64,000 nt of DNA, taken from contig NC_089450.1 in assembly GCF_026210795.1 (NCBI RefSeq), positions 248,001-312,000 of the forward strand, in the 5' to 3' direction. The position numbers and the translations under genes are program-made. The first letter of the stretch is position 1; the number at the start of each line of letters is the position of its first letter. The notes beneath the pieces were generated by a model. That model was not told the DNA's origin and searched no databases. It was given only the letters and a program-made list of their open reading frames with translations. Source of the DNA: Rhizophagus irregularis (lineage: Eukaryota; Glomeromycota; Glomeromycetes; Glomerales; Glomeraceae). Below are positions 12,401 through 22,374 of this stretch, in pieces.

Positions 12401-13840
12401 AAACTAAGTTATATGCACTATATTAGTTTGTTATTTTCTATATTATTATAAATATTATTAAAAAGAGATAATAAAAATAATGATATTTTTTTTTCTAAAT
12501 AATCTAATTTAATATGAGAACAAAATAATTGGATTTTTTAAATTAACAAAAGTTTTTTTAAAAGAAAATTTATTTGTTCTTTCAACATTAATAACTTTTG
12601 TTTTTTGAATAATTTGTTGGATAAAATTTGATTCAATTGTCTGATGTTTTTAATGAAATTATAAAAGTTTTCAATAAAATAATCATTAAAAATTGGTAAA
12701 TTATTTTTTAAAATATTAATTATAGAATTGAAATTCAGTAAAATACATCACTTAAATATAAGTTATGCTTTATTATAATTATGTTTTCTTAACTTTTAAA
12801 ATAATACTCAAATTCTTATAATACTTTCTAAATAACCTTCAAAAAATCTACTTTGTATAAATATCTAAAGTAAATGATACAGAATTATCTAATAAATCTA
12901 TTATTATTCTATATTTTGCATTTTTAGAATTTTTAAAGTACTTTTTAATAACATTTTGAACTTTTTTTTTAAATTTTAAAATATTATATTTAATATAAAA
13001 TTAATTGTTGTTTATTTTGGTTTTTGTGATAAAAATTTTTTTTTCCTAATAAATTATGATATAAATTTTCAAAAAAAAAATGATATATTTGAAATAATAT
13101 TTCTTAGCTATTAAGAAATATATGAGATAGAAATTAAACTTAATATTTCTAAAGGAATTCCAGTTTCTGATTTTTTATTATTTCTTAATACTATAGCTCT
13201 TCTAATATTTATTTATTCTGGTCAGTTACAAATTATTGAAATAATATAATTACTTAAATAATTTTCTTCTCCATTATTTTTAAGCCTTTCAAATACTTTA
13301 AATAAAAGATTTATATATTTAATATAACCTTTTATACTATGTAAAGAGTGTAATAAAATAAAATTAATTAATTTACTATTAATTATTAATCTTAATTCCT
13401 AATGGTCTTGAACATAAATATACAATCATTATAATTATAGATAGTAAGTAACTTCATTCTATTTTTATAGAAATCTTCTATTAAAAATTATTTTTATAAT
13501 TTATTTTATTTATAATACTAACTTTTATTTAATTTATTCATAAATACTTCATTAATGTTTTTAATAATTAATTCAGAATCAATTTTATAGAATTATGAAC
13601 TGAAAATAATTAAATAAATTAGCAGACATTTTAAAAGTACTAAGATTTGTGATAATTATTAATATTAAAAAAAACATTTTTCAATATTTTGTAAGTAGTA
13701 ATTATCAACAGTTTCTTGATATTATCTGAAATAATTTTTTTTACCTATTTACAATTTTTCTTGATACTGATAATTCTATATTTGCAAATATATTAATAGA
13801 AGTAGATGATTCATCAGAAGTTTGTAAATATGATCTAATA
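9488..13840. other. Long gene-poor AT-rich stretch
   Basis: No gene can be supported. A patch at 10140-10390 repeats units such as GCCGAAACT and GCCAAAAC and resembles the ends of the hAT-like element at 15294-15866, so it may be an old relative. A small palindromic element lies at 11337-11481. The rest is very AT-rich and looks like eroded repeat sequence. Confidence 0.4.
11337..11481. repeat. Short element with palindromic ATCGCACGTGCGAT ends
   Basis: The left end reads ATTTATTCATCGCACGTGCG and the right end is its inverted match, ending CGATAAATAAAT. Each arm itself contains the perfect 14-bp palindrome ATCGCACGTGCGAT. The interior holds CATCGCCAC twice. No target-site duplication is clear. 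It may be a small inverted-repeat transposon or a hairpin-forming repeat. Confidence 0.5.
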
Positions 13841-13844
13841 TTAA

Positions 13845-14515
13845 TTGGTGATCCGCGAGTCAAGTAGCGAAAACGATAATAAAATTTGACGGAAATTTAT
13901 TAATTAAAAGCCGCATTTCCGAATGTGGGGTTGTTCATGAATTTCTCTAGCCAAATATTTAAATAACGCCATTTTGCTTTAATGAAATAGTTTTCCACAG
14001 TTTTCCCACCAATCTCATGCAAAAAAAACCATAATGTAACATTGGAAAAAAGTCCAATTTCTAAGAGATCTGAGATTCGAAAGACAAAAACTAGTTTTAT
14101 CATACCATATCACTTGTATAATGAGTGTGAAAAAGTCTTGAATTTGTCGAGTTAGAAGTTATTACAGCATAGTTTACTAATAAAATATATCAAAAATAAA
14201 GCAATATGCATGAAAGTTTAGTGAAATATAAAAAAATTTCCATAATTTGTACTTTTAAAACCTTAGTTTACCTAATAACATAGTAAATGCCGCGTGCTTC
14301 CAAGGTAACTTCGTCAAAAAAAAGTTTTACACTTTGTAGCTTTGAAAAATAAAAGTGTGACATTTACTTTATTATTTGTGTTATTTTTAGTAAACTATGC
14401 TTATAGTTTTTGTTACATCAGAAATCATTAAAGTTGGCATATTATGACAAATTAGTATATGATTTGCGTCAAATTTTATATGTAATTTCTCTAGTTGACT
14501 CGCGGATCGTCAATT
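13845..14515. mobile_element. TTAA-flanked inverted-repeat element
   Basis: A 671-bp element is flanked by TTAA at 13841-13844 and 14516-14519. Its ends are inverted repeats: the left end reads TTGGTGATCCGCGAGTCAA and the right end, reversed, reads TTGACGATCCGCGAGTCAA. An inner inverted repeat (CATAGTTTACTAA at 14169 and TTAGTAAACTATG near 14390) adds a second hairpin. The short minus-strand frame at 13900-14103 inside it shows no transposase motif. TTAA duplications are typical of piggyBac-type elements, but the end sequence alone does not prove that family. Confidence 0.6.
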
Positions 14516-14602
14516 AACTTTAATTTCATTAATATATATATTATTAATACTAGCTAAAAAATAATACAAAAAACCTAATTTTTTTCTTGTTACTACTACA
14601 GT

Positions 14603-15126
14603 CAGTGTTGTCATAGAGACGGGACATGTCCATGGACGGGACGGGACGGAACAGTCCAGGACACGTCCAAAGATTTTAGCAATGTCCAGGACATTGGGAC
14701 ATTAAAATCACGTGATCTTAATTATAAATTATATCTTTCCCAGTATCGCCAGAAAATTTTTTCACCCCACGTGACCCTAAATAATTTGTCACCCGTGTCA
14801 CATCCCTCCACTTTCTCATTTTTTATAAGTATTCTGGGGACTTAGATTTTTTTCGGTGTCTAAAATCCTATTCGTCACATGTTATTCGACACATGGTTAA
14901 TTTCTTAATTCCAGCCAAATCTCATAATGCCGGCCAAAGTCACGTGGGGGTGAAAAAAATTTCTGGCGATACTGGGGTAGATTATAAATTATAGCCCATT
15001 TGGTGCTGTCTTGATAAGACAAATTATAAATTTGGACAATTTTTGGACGGGACGTGGACGGGACATGGACGGGACAATGTCCGGGACATTAAAATTTTGG
15101 CGGGACATGTCCCATGTACAACACTG
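14603..15126. mobile_element. Non-autonomous hAT-like element 1
   Basis: A 524-bp element starts CAGTGTTGT and ends ACAACACTG. It is flanked by the perfect 8-bp duplication ACTACAGT (14595-14602 and 15127-15134). Sub-terminal regions are full of GGGACATGTCC and GGACGGGAC repeats, in inverted orientation at the two ends. An 8-bp target duplication with CAGTGTTG ends is characteristic of hAT elements. No transposase is encoded. The target is the left tip of the MITE beginning at 15131, so the first 4 bp of that MITE (CAGT) are present on both sides. Confidence 0.85.
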
Positions 15127-15130
15127 ACTA

Positions 15131-15908
15131 CAGTGACACCTCTCTAAGTGCACCCTCCTTGGGACCATAGTAAAAAAATAGTAGAATGTGCACTTAGAGA
15201 GGGTGTGCATTTATAGAGAGTAAAATATTAAGAGCTTTTATAAGTTGGGACCAGGCCCACCGTGCACTTAAAGAGAATTTATATAGTATGTGCTAAAGCT
15301 GCCGCCCGAAATTAGGGAATTTTACCATTTGCCGAAACCGAAATGGTAAAATTAATTTAGGAAAAATACTTAATTCCGAAATGCTGAAACTATTCCGAAA
15401 TTCTGATTGGCTGTTATAATATCACGTGACAAAAATTAAAATTTTTACCAAAATTATAACTGTATTCTAATACCATAATTCTGGCTCCGTAGCGATCTTC
15501 CTGGCACGTGTAGCTTCGATTTAAGCCTATGTTCGCTTTGTGTAACGTATATACCATATAAGGAAATTATGCGTCTTTATGCACTGATGTTACACAAAGT
15601 GAACATAGGCTTAAAACGAAGCTACACGTGTCAGGAAGATCGCTACGGAGCCAGAATTATGGAATTAGAATACAGATAAAATTTTAGCAAATTTATAAAG
15701 TCATGTGATTTTATAATAGGCCAATCAGAAGTTTCGGACAATTTCGGGAGTTTCGGAAAGATTTCGGGATTTCGGAAGAATTTCGGGATTTCGGAATTAG
15801 TTTCGGAAACAAAATTCTGGCCGAAATTATTTCGGAATTAGGAAATAATTTCGGGCGGCAGCTTTAGTATGTGCACTTATAGAGGGTGCACTTATAGAGG
15901 TGTCACTG
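15131..15908. mobile_element. TA-flanked MITE carrying a nested insertion
   Basis: The left end CAGTGACACCTCTCTAAGTG and right end (reversed) CAGTGACACCTCTATAAGTG are terminal inverted repeats, with TA on both sides (15129-15130, 15909-15910). Without the nested element at 15294-15866 and its 8-bp duplication, it would be about 197 bp. That matches the 193-bp sister copy at 22180-22372, which lacks the insert. Tc1/mariner-type, non-autonomous. Confidence 0.85.
15294..15866. mobile_element. Non-autonomous hAT-like element 2, nested, strongly palindromic
   Basis: A 573-bp insert lies inside the MITE, flanked by the 8-bp duplication GTATGTGC (15286-15293 and 15867-15874). Ends are perfect inverted repeats starting TAAAGCTGCCGCCCG, fitting the hAT terminal pattern YARNG. 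The whole element is close to one long imperfect palindrome. The outer arms carry GCCGAAA-type repeats. Inner arms of about 85 bp (near 15450-15535 and 15590-15675) share GGCTCCGTAGCGATCTTCCT. No coding capacity is seen. Confidence 0.85.
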
Positions 15909-15910
15909 TA

Positions 15911-17286
15911 TTTGTTTTTTTTTGATTTATTAGTAGAATTAGTTTCTTCATATAATTCATCAATAAATCCAATTAAATATTTATTTGCTTTTTCTAATAT
16001 CATTTTAAAATTTGTAAAGTTATATATTGGCTTTTGATTTAATTGACGCTAATTTATATAAAAAATATCTGATATTATTTTAATTTTTTTACTTAAACTA
16101 ACTTTATATCTTATTCTAATTGTTTTAATTCTATTTGATTATAAAATATCATTTCTTAATGAATAAATATAATTTCCTATTTTTAATAATTATATTATTA
16201 TTATTTTTTTTAAAAAAAACTGGTATATTATATTCTTTTAATATAATATAATCTGAATTACTATTTTTTATTCTATATAAATTATAGATTTTGATATTTT
16301 CACCTAATTGTAAAATTGAAATTAATTTTTTTAAAACTTTTTCAAAATTATGTTTTTTAGCTTCTTATTTGTATTTTTGATTGAATTTTATATTTTTTAT
16401 ACTTTAGATAAAAATAGACTTGTAATATTTTTTTTAATCTATAATTTTTATTAATAATGAACTTATTATAATGAAAAATATTCCATATGAAATTATCTTA
16501 ATATTAGTTTTATTTTGAAATTAATATTTTATTTTTAACTTTATAAACTTTTTCATTACATTTATTAGAATCAAATATACAGGTTTATATATTATCAGTT
16601 AACATTTTTTAAATTTAAATTTACATTTAAAAATTAAAATTATAAGATAAATTTAATTTAAACAAAAATTTAATTTTTTAATAAATTTTAGTAATTTGTA
16701 ACATATATTTTAGTCTTATTTATTGAATTTGTAATTTATTTACTTTTCATAGTATCAATTATTTAATTTTATGGCATTAATTTATTAATTTATTAATTTT
16801 TATGGCATTAGTTTATTAATTTTTGTGACATTTACTTAATTTTGTGATACTAATTTATTTGATTTTTATTTATTCAATTTATGAAATTATATACTAAATA
16901 TCTTACTAGTAAAAAATTTGCATTACTATGGATCAGATCATTACATTATTTTTGCCATATATTATATATAATATAAAGAATATTTGTACAAAATTTCAAG
17001 TTTTACAGATGCATATTCATCTTCACAAATCAATTTTTGACTAATAATTGAAAAAAGTAATTGAATTATTATATATGAATATATAATGTAATAATAATAT
17101 TAAAAGATTTTACTAATAATTATATAATTAAATTTATATAATAATTTAATATTTTAATTTAGATTTCCATTATTTTTTTGCCACATTATTTTAAAAATAT
17201 TTGTAGTTTTTTAACAAGTTTTTAAAATCTGAAATTAAGTGATTAGTAAATAATCAGCAAGGTAATATAAATATATTTGCTATAAA
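15911..17286. other. Gene-poor AT-rich stretch
   Basis: Nothing coding is supported. Direct repeats of TTTATTAATTTATTAATTTTTATGGCATTA type occur near 16770-16830 in broken form. Otherwise it is plain AT-rich sequence. Confidence 0.35.
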
Positions 17287-17390
17287 CAGGTCAAAAAGTG
17301 AAAAATCAGGCATCAATCAGTTACCAATTGGTTAGCTGATTGGTGACTGATTGGTGACTGATTGATGCCTGATTTTTACTTTTTGACCTG
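17287..17390. repeat. Short palindromic element, CAGGTCAAAAAGTG family (copy A)
   Basis: A 104-bp near-perfect palindrome begins CAGGTCAAAAAGTGAAAAA and ends TTTTTACTTTTTGACCTG. The centre has repeats of TTGGTGACTGA. It shares both ends with the larger palindrome at 19091-19503. No target duplication was found. It is probably an internally deleted member of the same mobile family. Confidence 0.6.
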
Positions 17391-19090
17391 TGATACTGGG
17401 ATAACCTATCTTAGAAGTATATAAAATTCTAACTAATCTTTTATATTCATCTTTAAAAAATTATTAGTTTTGACTTAATATACTTGGATTTTCATTAAAT
17501 ATAGTAAAATATTAGATGGCCTTTCAAAATGTATTTGTATTAAAGAATAGATAGATACATTATACACATTGCTTAAATTATTTTGGGCTGCCATAATTAT
17601 AAGTAAAATCCCAAATTCAATTATAACATCCCAAATTATTTTGCACTTTATATAGTAAATTACATATAAACTAAATGAATTACAGCATTCCAAATTATAA
17701 TTATAGCATTCCAAATAATTTGGATAGCATGTATAGGATACATTAAAACTTGAACTAAAATTATGCAATATATTGGCTCTAGCAAAGAAATAATTGAATA
17801 ATATTAACACTAATAATTTGGTTATATAGGATTTTACAGTATGTAGTAAATAATTAGTTTTTATTTATTTTATTAATTCTTTAACTTATAGATTGATAAT
17901 TAACTAATTAGATGAATAAATGTTCAGAATATTCAATTTGAATTTATGTTCTTATCATCATTGGTAAATTAATACAGAATCCTAAAGATTATTAAAAAAA
18001 CTCAGATCTGAATTTATATAAACTTTATGATTAATTTCATGTAAATTTTAGCTTCAAATTTTGCTATTTCTGAATCCAGTGATTGGAATTTAATAATATT
18101 TGGTTTGTTAAATTCATCTTAACAAGATGAATATTTTAATATATAATTCATCTTTTTTAGGTATTATAACTGCTAGATACTAAGCATAACTTAATTAAAA
18201 TAAAAGTCATAGGTAATGTAGAAATTAGAAAATTAAAGTAATAAATTTAGAAGGCACTAGAAATATAGATAGTAATACAAATCATTTCTGTCATATAAGT
18301 ATAAACTAGACATATAATGTCATTTATTACATTATAGTTCAAATTCTATAATTTTTATATTTTTATTTAATAGAAGATCTATATTTATTATTAAATAAAT
18401 ATTATAGTTTAATTTGAAGTTGTATTTTTGTTAATTATGTGTTTTTTATTAATTTCATTTGATTTATTATATTACTAATTTTTATTTTGTGAAGGATGAT
18501 CTGATGTGGCAGAAATCATGACACTTCAGTGTGATATTGACTGAATCATCATACAAAATTTGAGTTGTTTTAGTAATCTTCAGGATACATCTTATATTAG
18601 CATAAGACATCAATTTTGTTGGTTAGTTGAAATATATATAATATAAAAATTGCTTATTATATAATATTAGGATATCTGAAAAAATCAAATTCTATTAAAA
18701 TAATATTAGACAATCTCAATAATAAGAAGGTAAGATTGTTGTACTGTAAAATTAGAAGAGAAATATTTGTTTTATTTTCTTTTTCACCAATTATAGCAAT
18801 ATCACAAAAAAAAAGTGAAGTGAAAAATAAATTTTTTTTATAATATATTGATTTTCCTATACATATTTGTATTTTTATTATTTAATTTGTAATTTTTATA
18901 TATAATATATATACTGTTAAATGTTAATTAACTACTAAGTTAAAATTAATATAATTTTATTTCTACATTATATAATTATTTCTTAAAATTTCTAAAGCTA
19001 ATTTGTTTCTATTATAATTAATATAGAAATAAATTATCATATTTTACTTTGTAAAGAAAGCATTTTCAAAATTTTTTTTCAAAACAATAT
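17391..19090. other. Gene-poor AT-rich stretch
   Basis: A minus-strand open frame at 17475-17810 is compositionally odd. It overlaps tandem GCATTCCAAATTATAATTA-like repeats near 17670-17720 and is not supported as a gene. Nothing else is recognised. Confidence 0.35.
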
Positions 19091-19503
19091 AGGTCAAAAA
19101 GTGAAAAATCAGACATCAATTAGTCACCAATTGGCATTTTTGTTAAAAACCATCACCAATCAGGCAGTTTGCTAACTTTTAACCCAGTAATCAGAAAAGA
19201 ATAAAATATAACTTATTGGAATCAGCTTAATAAGACATAGTAAAATTGCATTTTCAGAATTAATACTTGATGAGAAATTAAATAAAATATAAAAATAAAA
19301 ATATATCATTTATATTTTATTTAATTTTTTATTAACTATTAATCCTAGAAATGCAATTTTACTATCATAAATTTGTCTTGTTGAGACGATTCCAATGAGT
19401 TATATTTCATTCTTTTCTGATTACTGGATCAAAGGTTAGCAAACTGCCTGATTGGTAACCAATTGGTGACTAATTGATACCTGATTTTTCACTTTTTGAC
19501 CTG
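19091..19503. repeat. Long palindromic element, CAGGTCAAAAAGTG family (copy B)
   Basis: A 413-bp inverted-repeat element has the same termini as copy A (AGGTCAAAAAGTGAAAAATC and its reverse complement). Its arms extend inward through GGCAGTTTGCTAAC and TTTCTGATTACTGG to an AT-rich centre near 19270-19340. It is entirely non-coding and foldback-like. Confidence 0.6.
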
Positions 19504-19884
19504 TGCAAATCAAAGTAATATATTTTACAAGCAATACAAATATATTTCTTAGCAAAAATTATTAATAGTGATTTATAATAAAAATATATGCCAGAACTTT
19601 TAAGCAAAAATCATGCTGAAAGCAATGCAAACTATACAAATATTTTTATTGCTAAAGCTAATTTATTAATAAACTGTAATACACTAAAATAAACTATTTA
19701 GTTGCATCAGTAAAAACTGTAGTACAGGATTAATATTATAATATTATACATGAATATATAAAATAAATAGTAGTAATAAAAAGTTTCAAGAGTTTTAGAA
19801 GTTCAATAAATATTTGGTAAGAACTAAGAAGTATTTATTTGTTTCCTTTTTATTAATGTAATAATAACTAATATATTGATTTAC

Positions 19885-21273
19885 TTAGAAAAATATTACA
19901 ATGTTCTCATTTAGAAAGGATGTTGTTTTTAAGACTCGCCTCAGATCATTTGTTGTTTTAACCTGAAATTGGTAATAACATCAGGTTTTGGACGAATTAT
20001 AAAAAGCTAGTTATCCTCAACTTACATTCGAAAATCGCATCATAGAATCTGCAAAATTATGATTAACCTCTGGAAATTTTTTGACTGCACGCTTGATTTC
20101 ATTCCATTCTTCGGTTGTAAATAACGACTTTGCTTCCCGATCGTCAAGATCAATAACTCATGAATGTAAAAGTGATTCAACTTGCAGTCGTTCACAATAT
20201 TCGAAAAGAATTTTGTGGGATTCCCGAAAATCTTCAAGCTGTGATGATATCAACAATGGTGAAGGATTCTGACTTTCGATATCGCTTGTATTATGAAGGG
20301 AAGTGAGTTGTAAGCCTAAGAAAAAAATCAAATCAATAGAATTAGTCTTTTTTGATTGCTATGAATAGTGAGAATATTGTGACATCTGAACAACTTGTTT
20401 CAATATGAACCGTACCTTGTCTTTCTCGCCATCCGCTCCGTTGGAACCCCGTTCATTGCTTGGTTTCCGCCGTTTCTTGGATGAGTTGTCCGTTTTTTGC
20501 AAAAACAGACTGGACGATTTTTTTTCGGAGGAACTTTTAAAGAAATTATCTATCTCATCACTTTCATCATGATCATACTAAAACATTAAAATGCAAAAAT
20601 TAGTTCTTTTGGTAGATCACTTTACATTTCTATCATAAGAGCATACATACATCCAGTGACTTCGGATTCTCATCAGAATTATTATTTTGGTAACTGAACA
20701 ACTCTTTTTTTTCATGAATGGTTTGATTCAACGCGTACATAGAATAATCCAACTATATAAAGTAATAAAGTTAATTCTTTATGATGGTATAAGCTAAAAA
20801 GATGATAGTTCAATAACCTTGGTAGGTTCCATTTTGGTTGTTATCCAAAATTTCTCTACTGGCTTGGATGATTTCTCGTCCCCAAATAAAAATAATATTA
20901 GTAAATACTGTAAAATTAAATAAATTACTAATGTTACTCAAAGACAGTAAATTAGACGCCATGAAATGGCCGGAGCCTAACTACCATTGAGGCGGACCCC
21001 CAGGTAGCAACATGGAGCAATATATACACAGATATATATTTGGAGGGAGGCGGACCCCACTATCACAAGCAAAGCGGACTAAGCCTGCTTACTCCAAATT
21101 CTAATTTAGACTATGTGTTTGGCACATTTCTCTTGTTATTAAACTTACTTCAAAACTAATGAGACCCTCCTTAGCTTTAACGTGATTTGAATCATATAAA
21201 AAATAATTCTTTCGAGTGCTGTTCTGCATTAAAATGTTCAGTAGCTTTATCTGTGAAGTTATTGGCGTATTTT
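19885..21273 (-). pseudogene. Disabled multi-exon gene of unknown family
   Basis: Exons found on the minus strand are 21273-21149, 20907-20818, 20752-20651, 20577-20416, 20315-20026 and 19962-19885. All have GT-AG borders, and the first four junctions agree in phase. The encoded protein is hydrophilic, with a Ser/Lys-rich nuclear-signal-like part (SSKKRRKPS) and acidic runs. Its C-terminal region includes SLFTTEEWNEIKRAVKKF and VKTTNDLRRVLKTT. Two defects appear in the 20315-20026 exon. The coding frame there does not match the incoming phase, and a TGA interrupts it before VIDLDDREAKSLF. A different acceptor inside the exon (before LEDFRESHK) could cure the first problem but not the stop. 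The 5' end was not found. The intron 21148-20908 holds a GC-richer insert. Confidence 0.55.
20950..21105. repeat. GC-richer insert inside an intron
   Basis: Within the first intron of the disabled gene lies a locally GC-rich patch with two GGCGGACCCC units. They face the same way at about 20992 and 21050 and are separated by TATATACACAGATATATATT. It stands out against the AT-rich flanks and may be a repeat fragment. No ends or target duplication were identified. Confidence 0.35.
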
Positions 21274-21603
21274 CTAAACTTTAAAAACGAAATAAGCGAC
21301 CAATCCGTATATTCTTTGAAATAAGCTAATATCTGTGGCTTGCGGAAGACATTTTTTTATTCTTTTATATATCAAGTTAAGAAACTAAATATTTTCAACT
21401 ACCAACTTAAATGTACTGTATTATATGTAGAAAGAATATTTTTCATAAAAATTTTCAATAGACGCGTTTTTTGTACGAAAAAAAAACAATCATCGGGTGA
21501 CGATCACGTGGCGGACAGAGAAATTCAAACTACCCCAACGGCACCCAGAAAATTCTTCGAACTCGGCCGGCGTTATGCACTGACACGTGATCAAAGAATT
21601 TAG

Positions 21604-22179
21604 GATGTGATGAATAAAACGTGACAAATAGAATTTCAAAAATCTGTACATAAACAGATTAACTCAGATGGGGTGTGACGATGTGATAAATAAAACAGAT
21701 CCCGGGATTGAAGAATTTTTCTGGATGCTGTTGGATTATATGAGAAATTTATATGATAAATTTTTTTTTAATAATGGCAGACATTTTTTAAACATTTCAA
21801 TACAGGTACTTTATAGTATAATTGGCATAATTGGCGTAATTTAAGTACTTGGAGTGAATAAAACTTGCTTTTATCAAGAATTTGGAACTATATGAATATT
21901 AATTTTCATGATACAAGAGTAAATATTTATGGAACTATTATTATTTTTTGCAATAAAATTTACTGTGCGCATATATATTATTTATTTTACAAAATAATTT
22001 CTGTATATTAGTTTAGAATTACGCTATACATAATGGCTTTTATCATATAAGTAGAATTGTTCAGAAGGTATAAGATATTTAAATGCTAGTTTTTATTAAA
22101 TTAATTGAACTTTATTTTGGATAAAATTAGTTTAATTTTTTTGTATCTATTTATAAAATTTTAATAAATAATATAACTA
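21604..22179. other. Intergenic region
   Basis: No gene is supported. The sequence just upstream (21480-21720) is less AT-rich and includes GATCACGTGGCGGACAG, but the frame through it has no recognisable domain. Confidence 0.3.
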
Positions 22180-22372
22180 CAGTGACATCTTTAAAGCTAC
22201 TACTCTAGACCATAGTAAAAAAATAGTAGAATGTGCACTTAGAGAAGGTGTGCATTTATAGAGAGTAAAATATTAAGAGCTCTTATAAGTTAGGACCAGG
22301 CCTACCGTGCACTTAAAGAGAATTTATATAGTGCGTGCATTTATAGAGGGTGCACTTATAGAGGTGTCACTG
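22180..22372. mobile_element. TA-flanked MITE, sister of 15131-15908 without insert
   Basis: A 193-bp element starts CAGTGACATCTTTAAAGC and ends CTATAGAGGTGTCACTG-like (reversed CAGTGACACCTCTATAAG). TA lies on both sides (22178-22179, 22373-22374). The interior matches the MITE at 15131-15908 closely, for example ATAGTAGAATGTGCACTTAG. It reads straight through the point where that copy carries the 573-bp hAT-like insert. Confidence 0.85.
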
Positions 22373-22374
22373 TA

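Noticed and set aside
17475-17810. 111-codon minus-strand frame
   Set aside because: It runs through tandem GCATTCCAAATTATAA repeats and is Asn/Ile/Tyr/Cys rich by base composition; no domain, splice site or promoter.
21340-21603. 87-codon plus-strand frame ending in a GC-richer part
   Set aside because: The first half is AT-biased noise and the second half alone (DREIQTTPTAPRKFFELGRR) is too short to assign. No homologous copy in the window.
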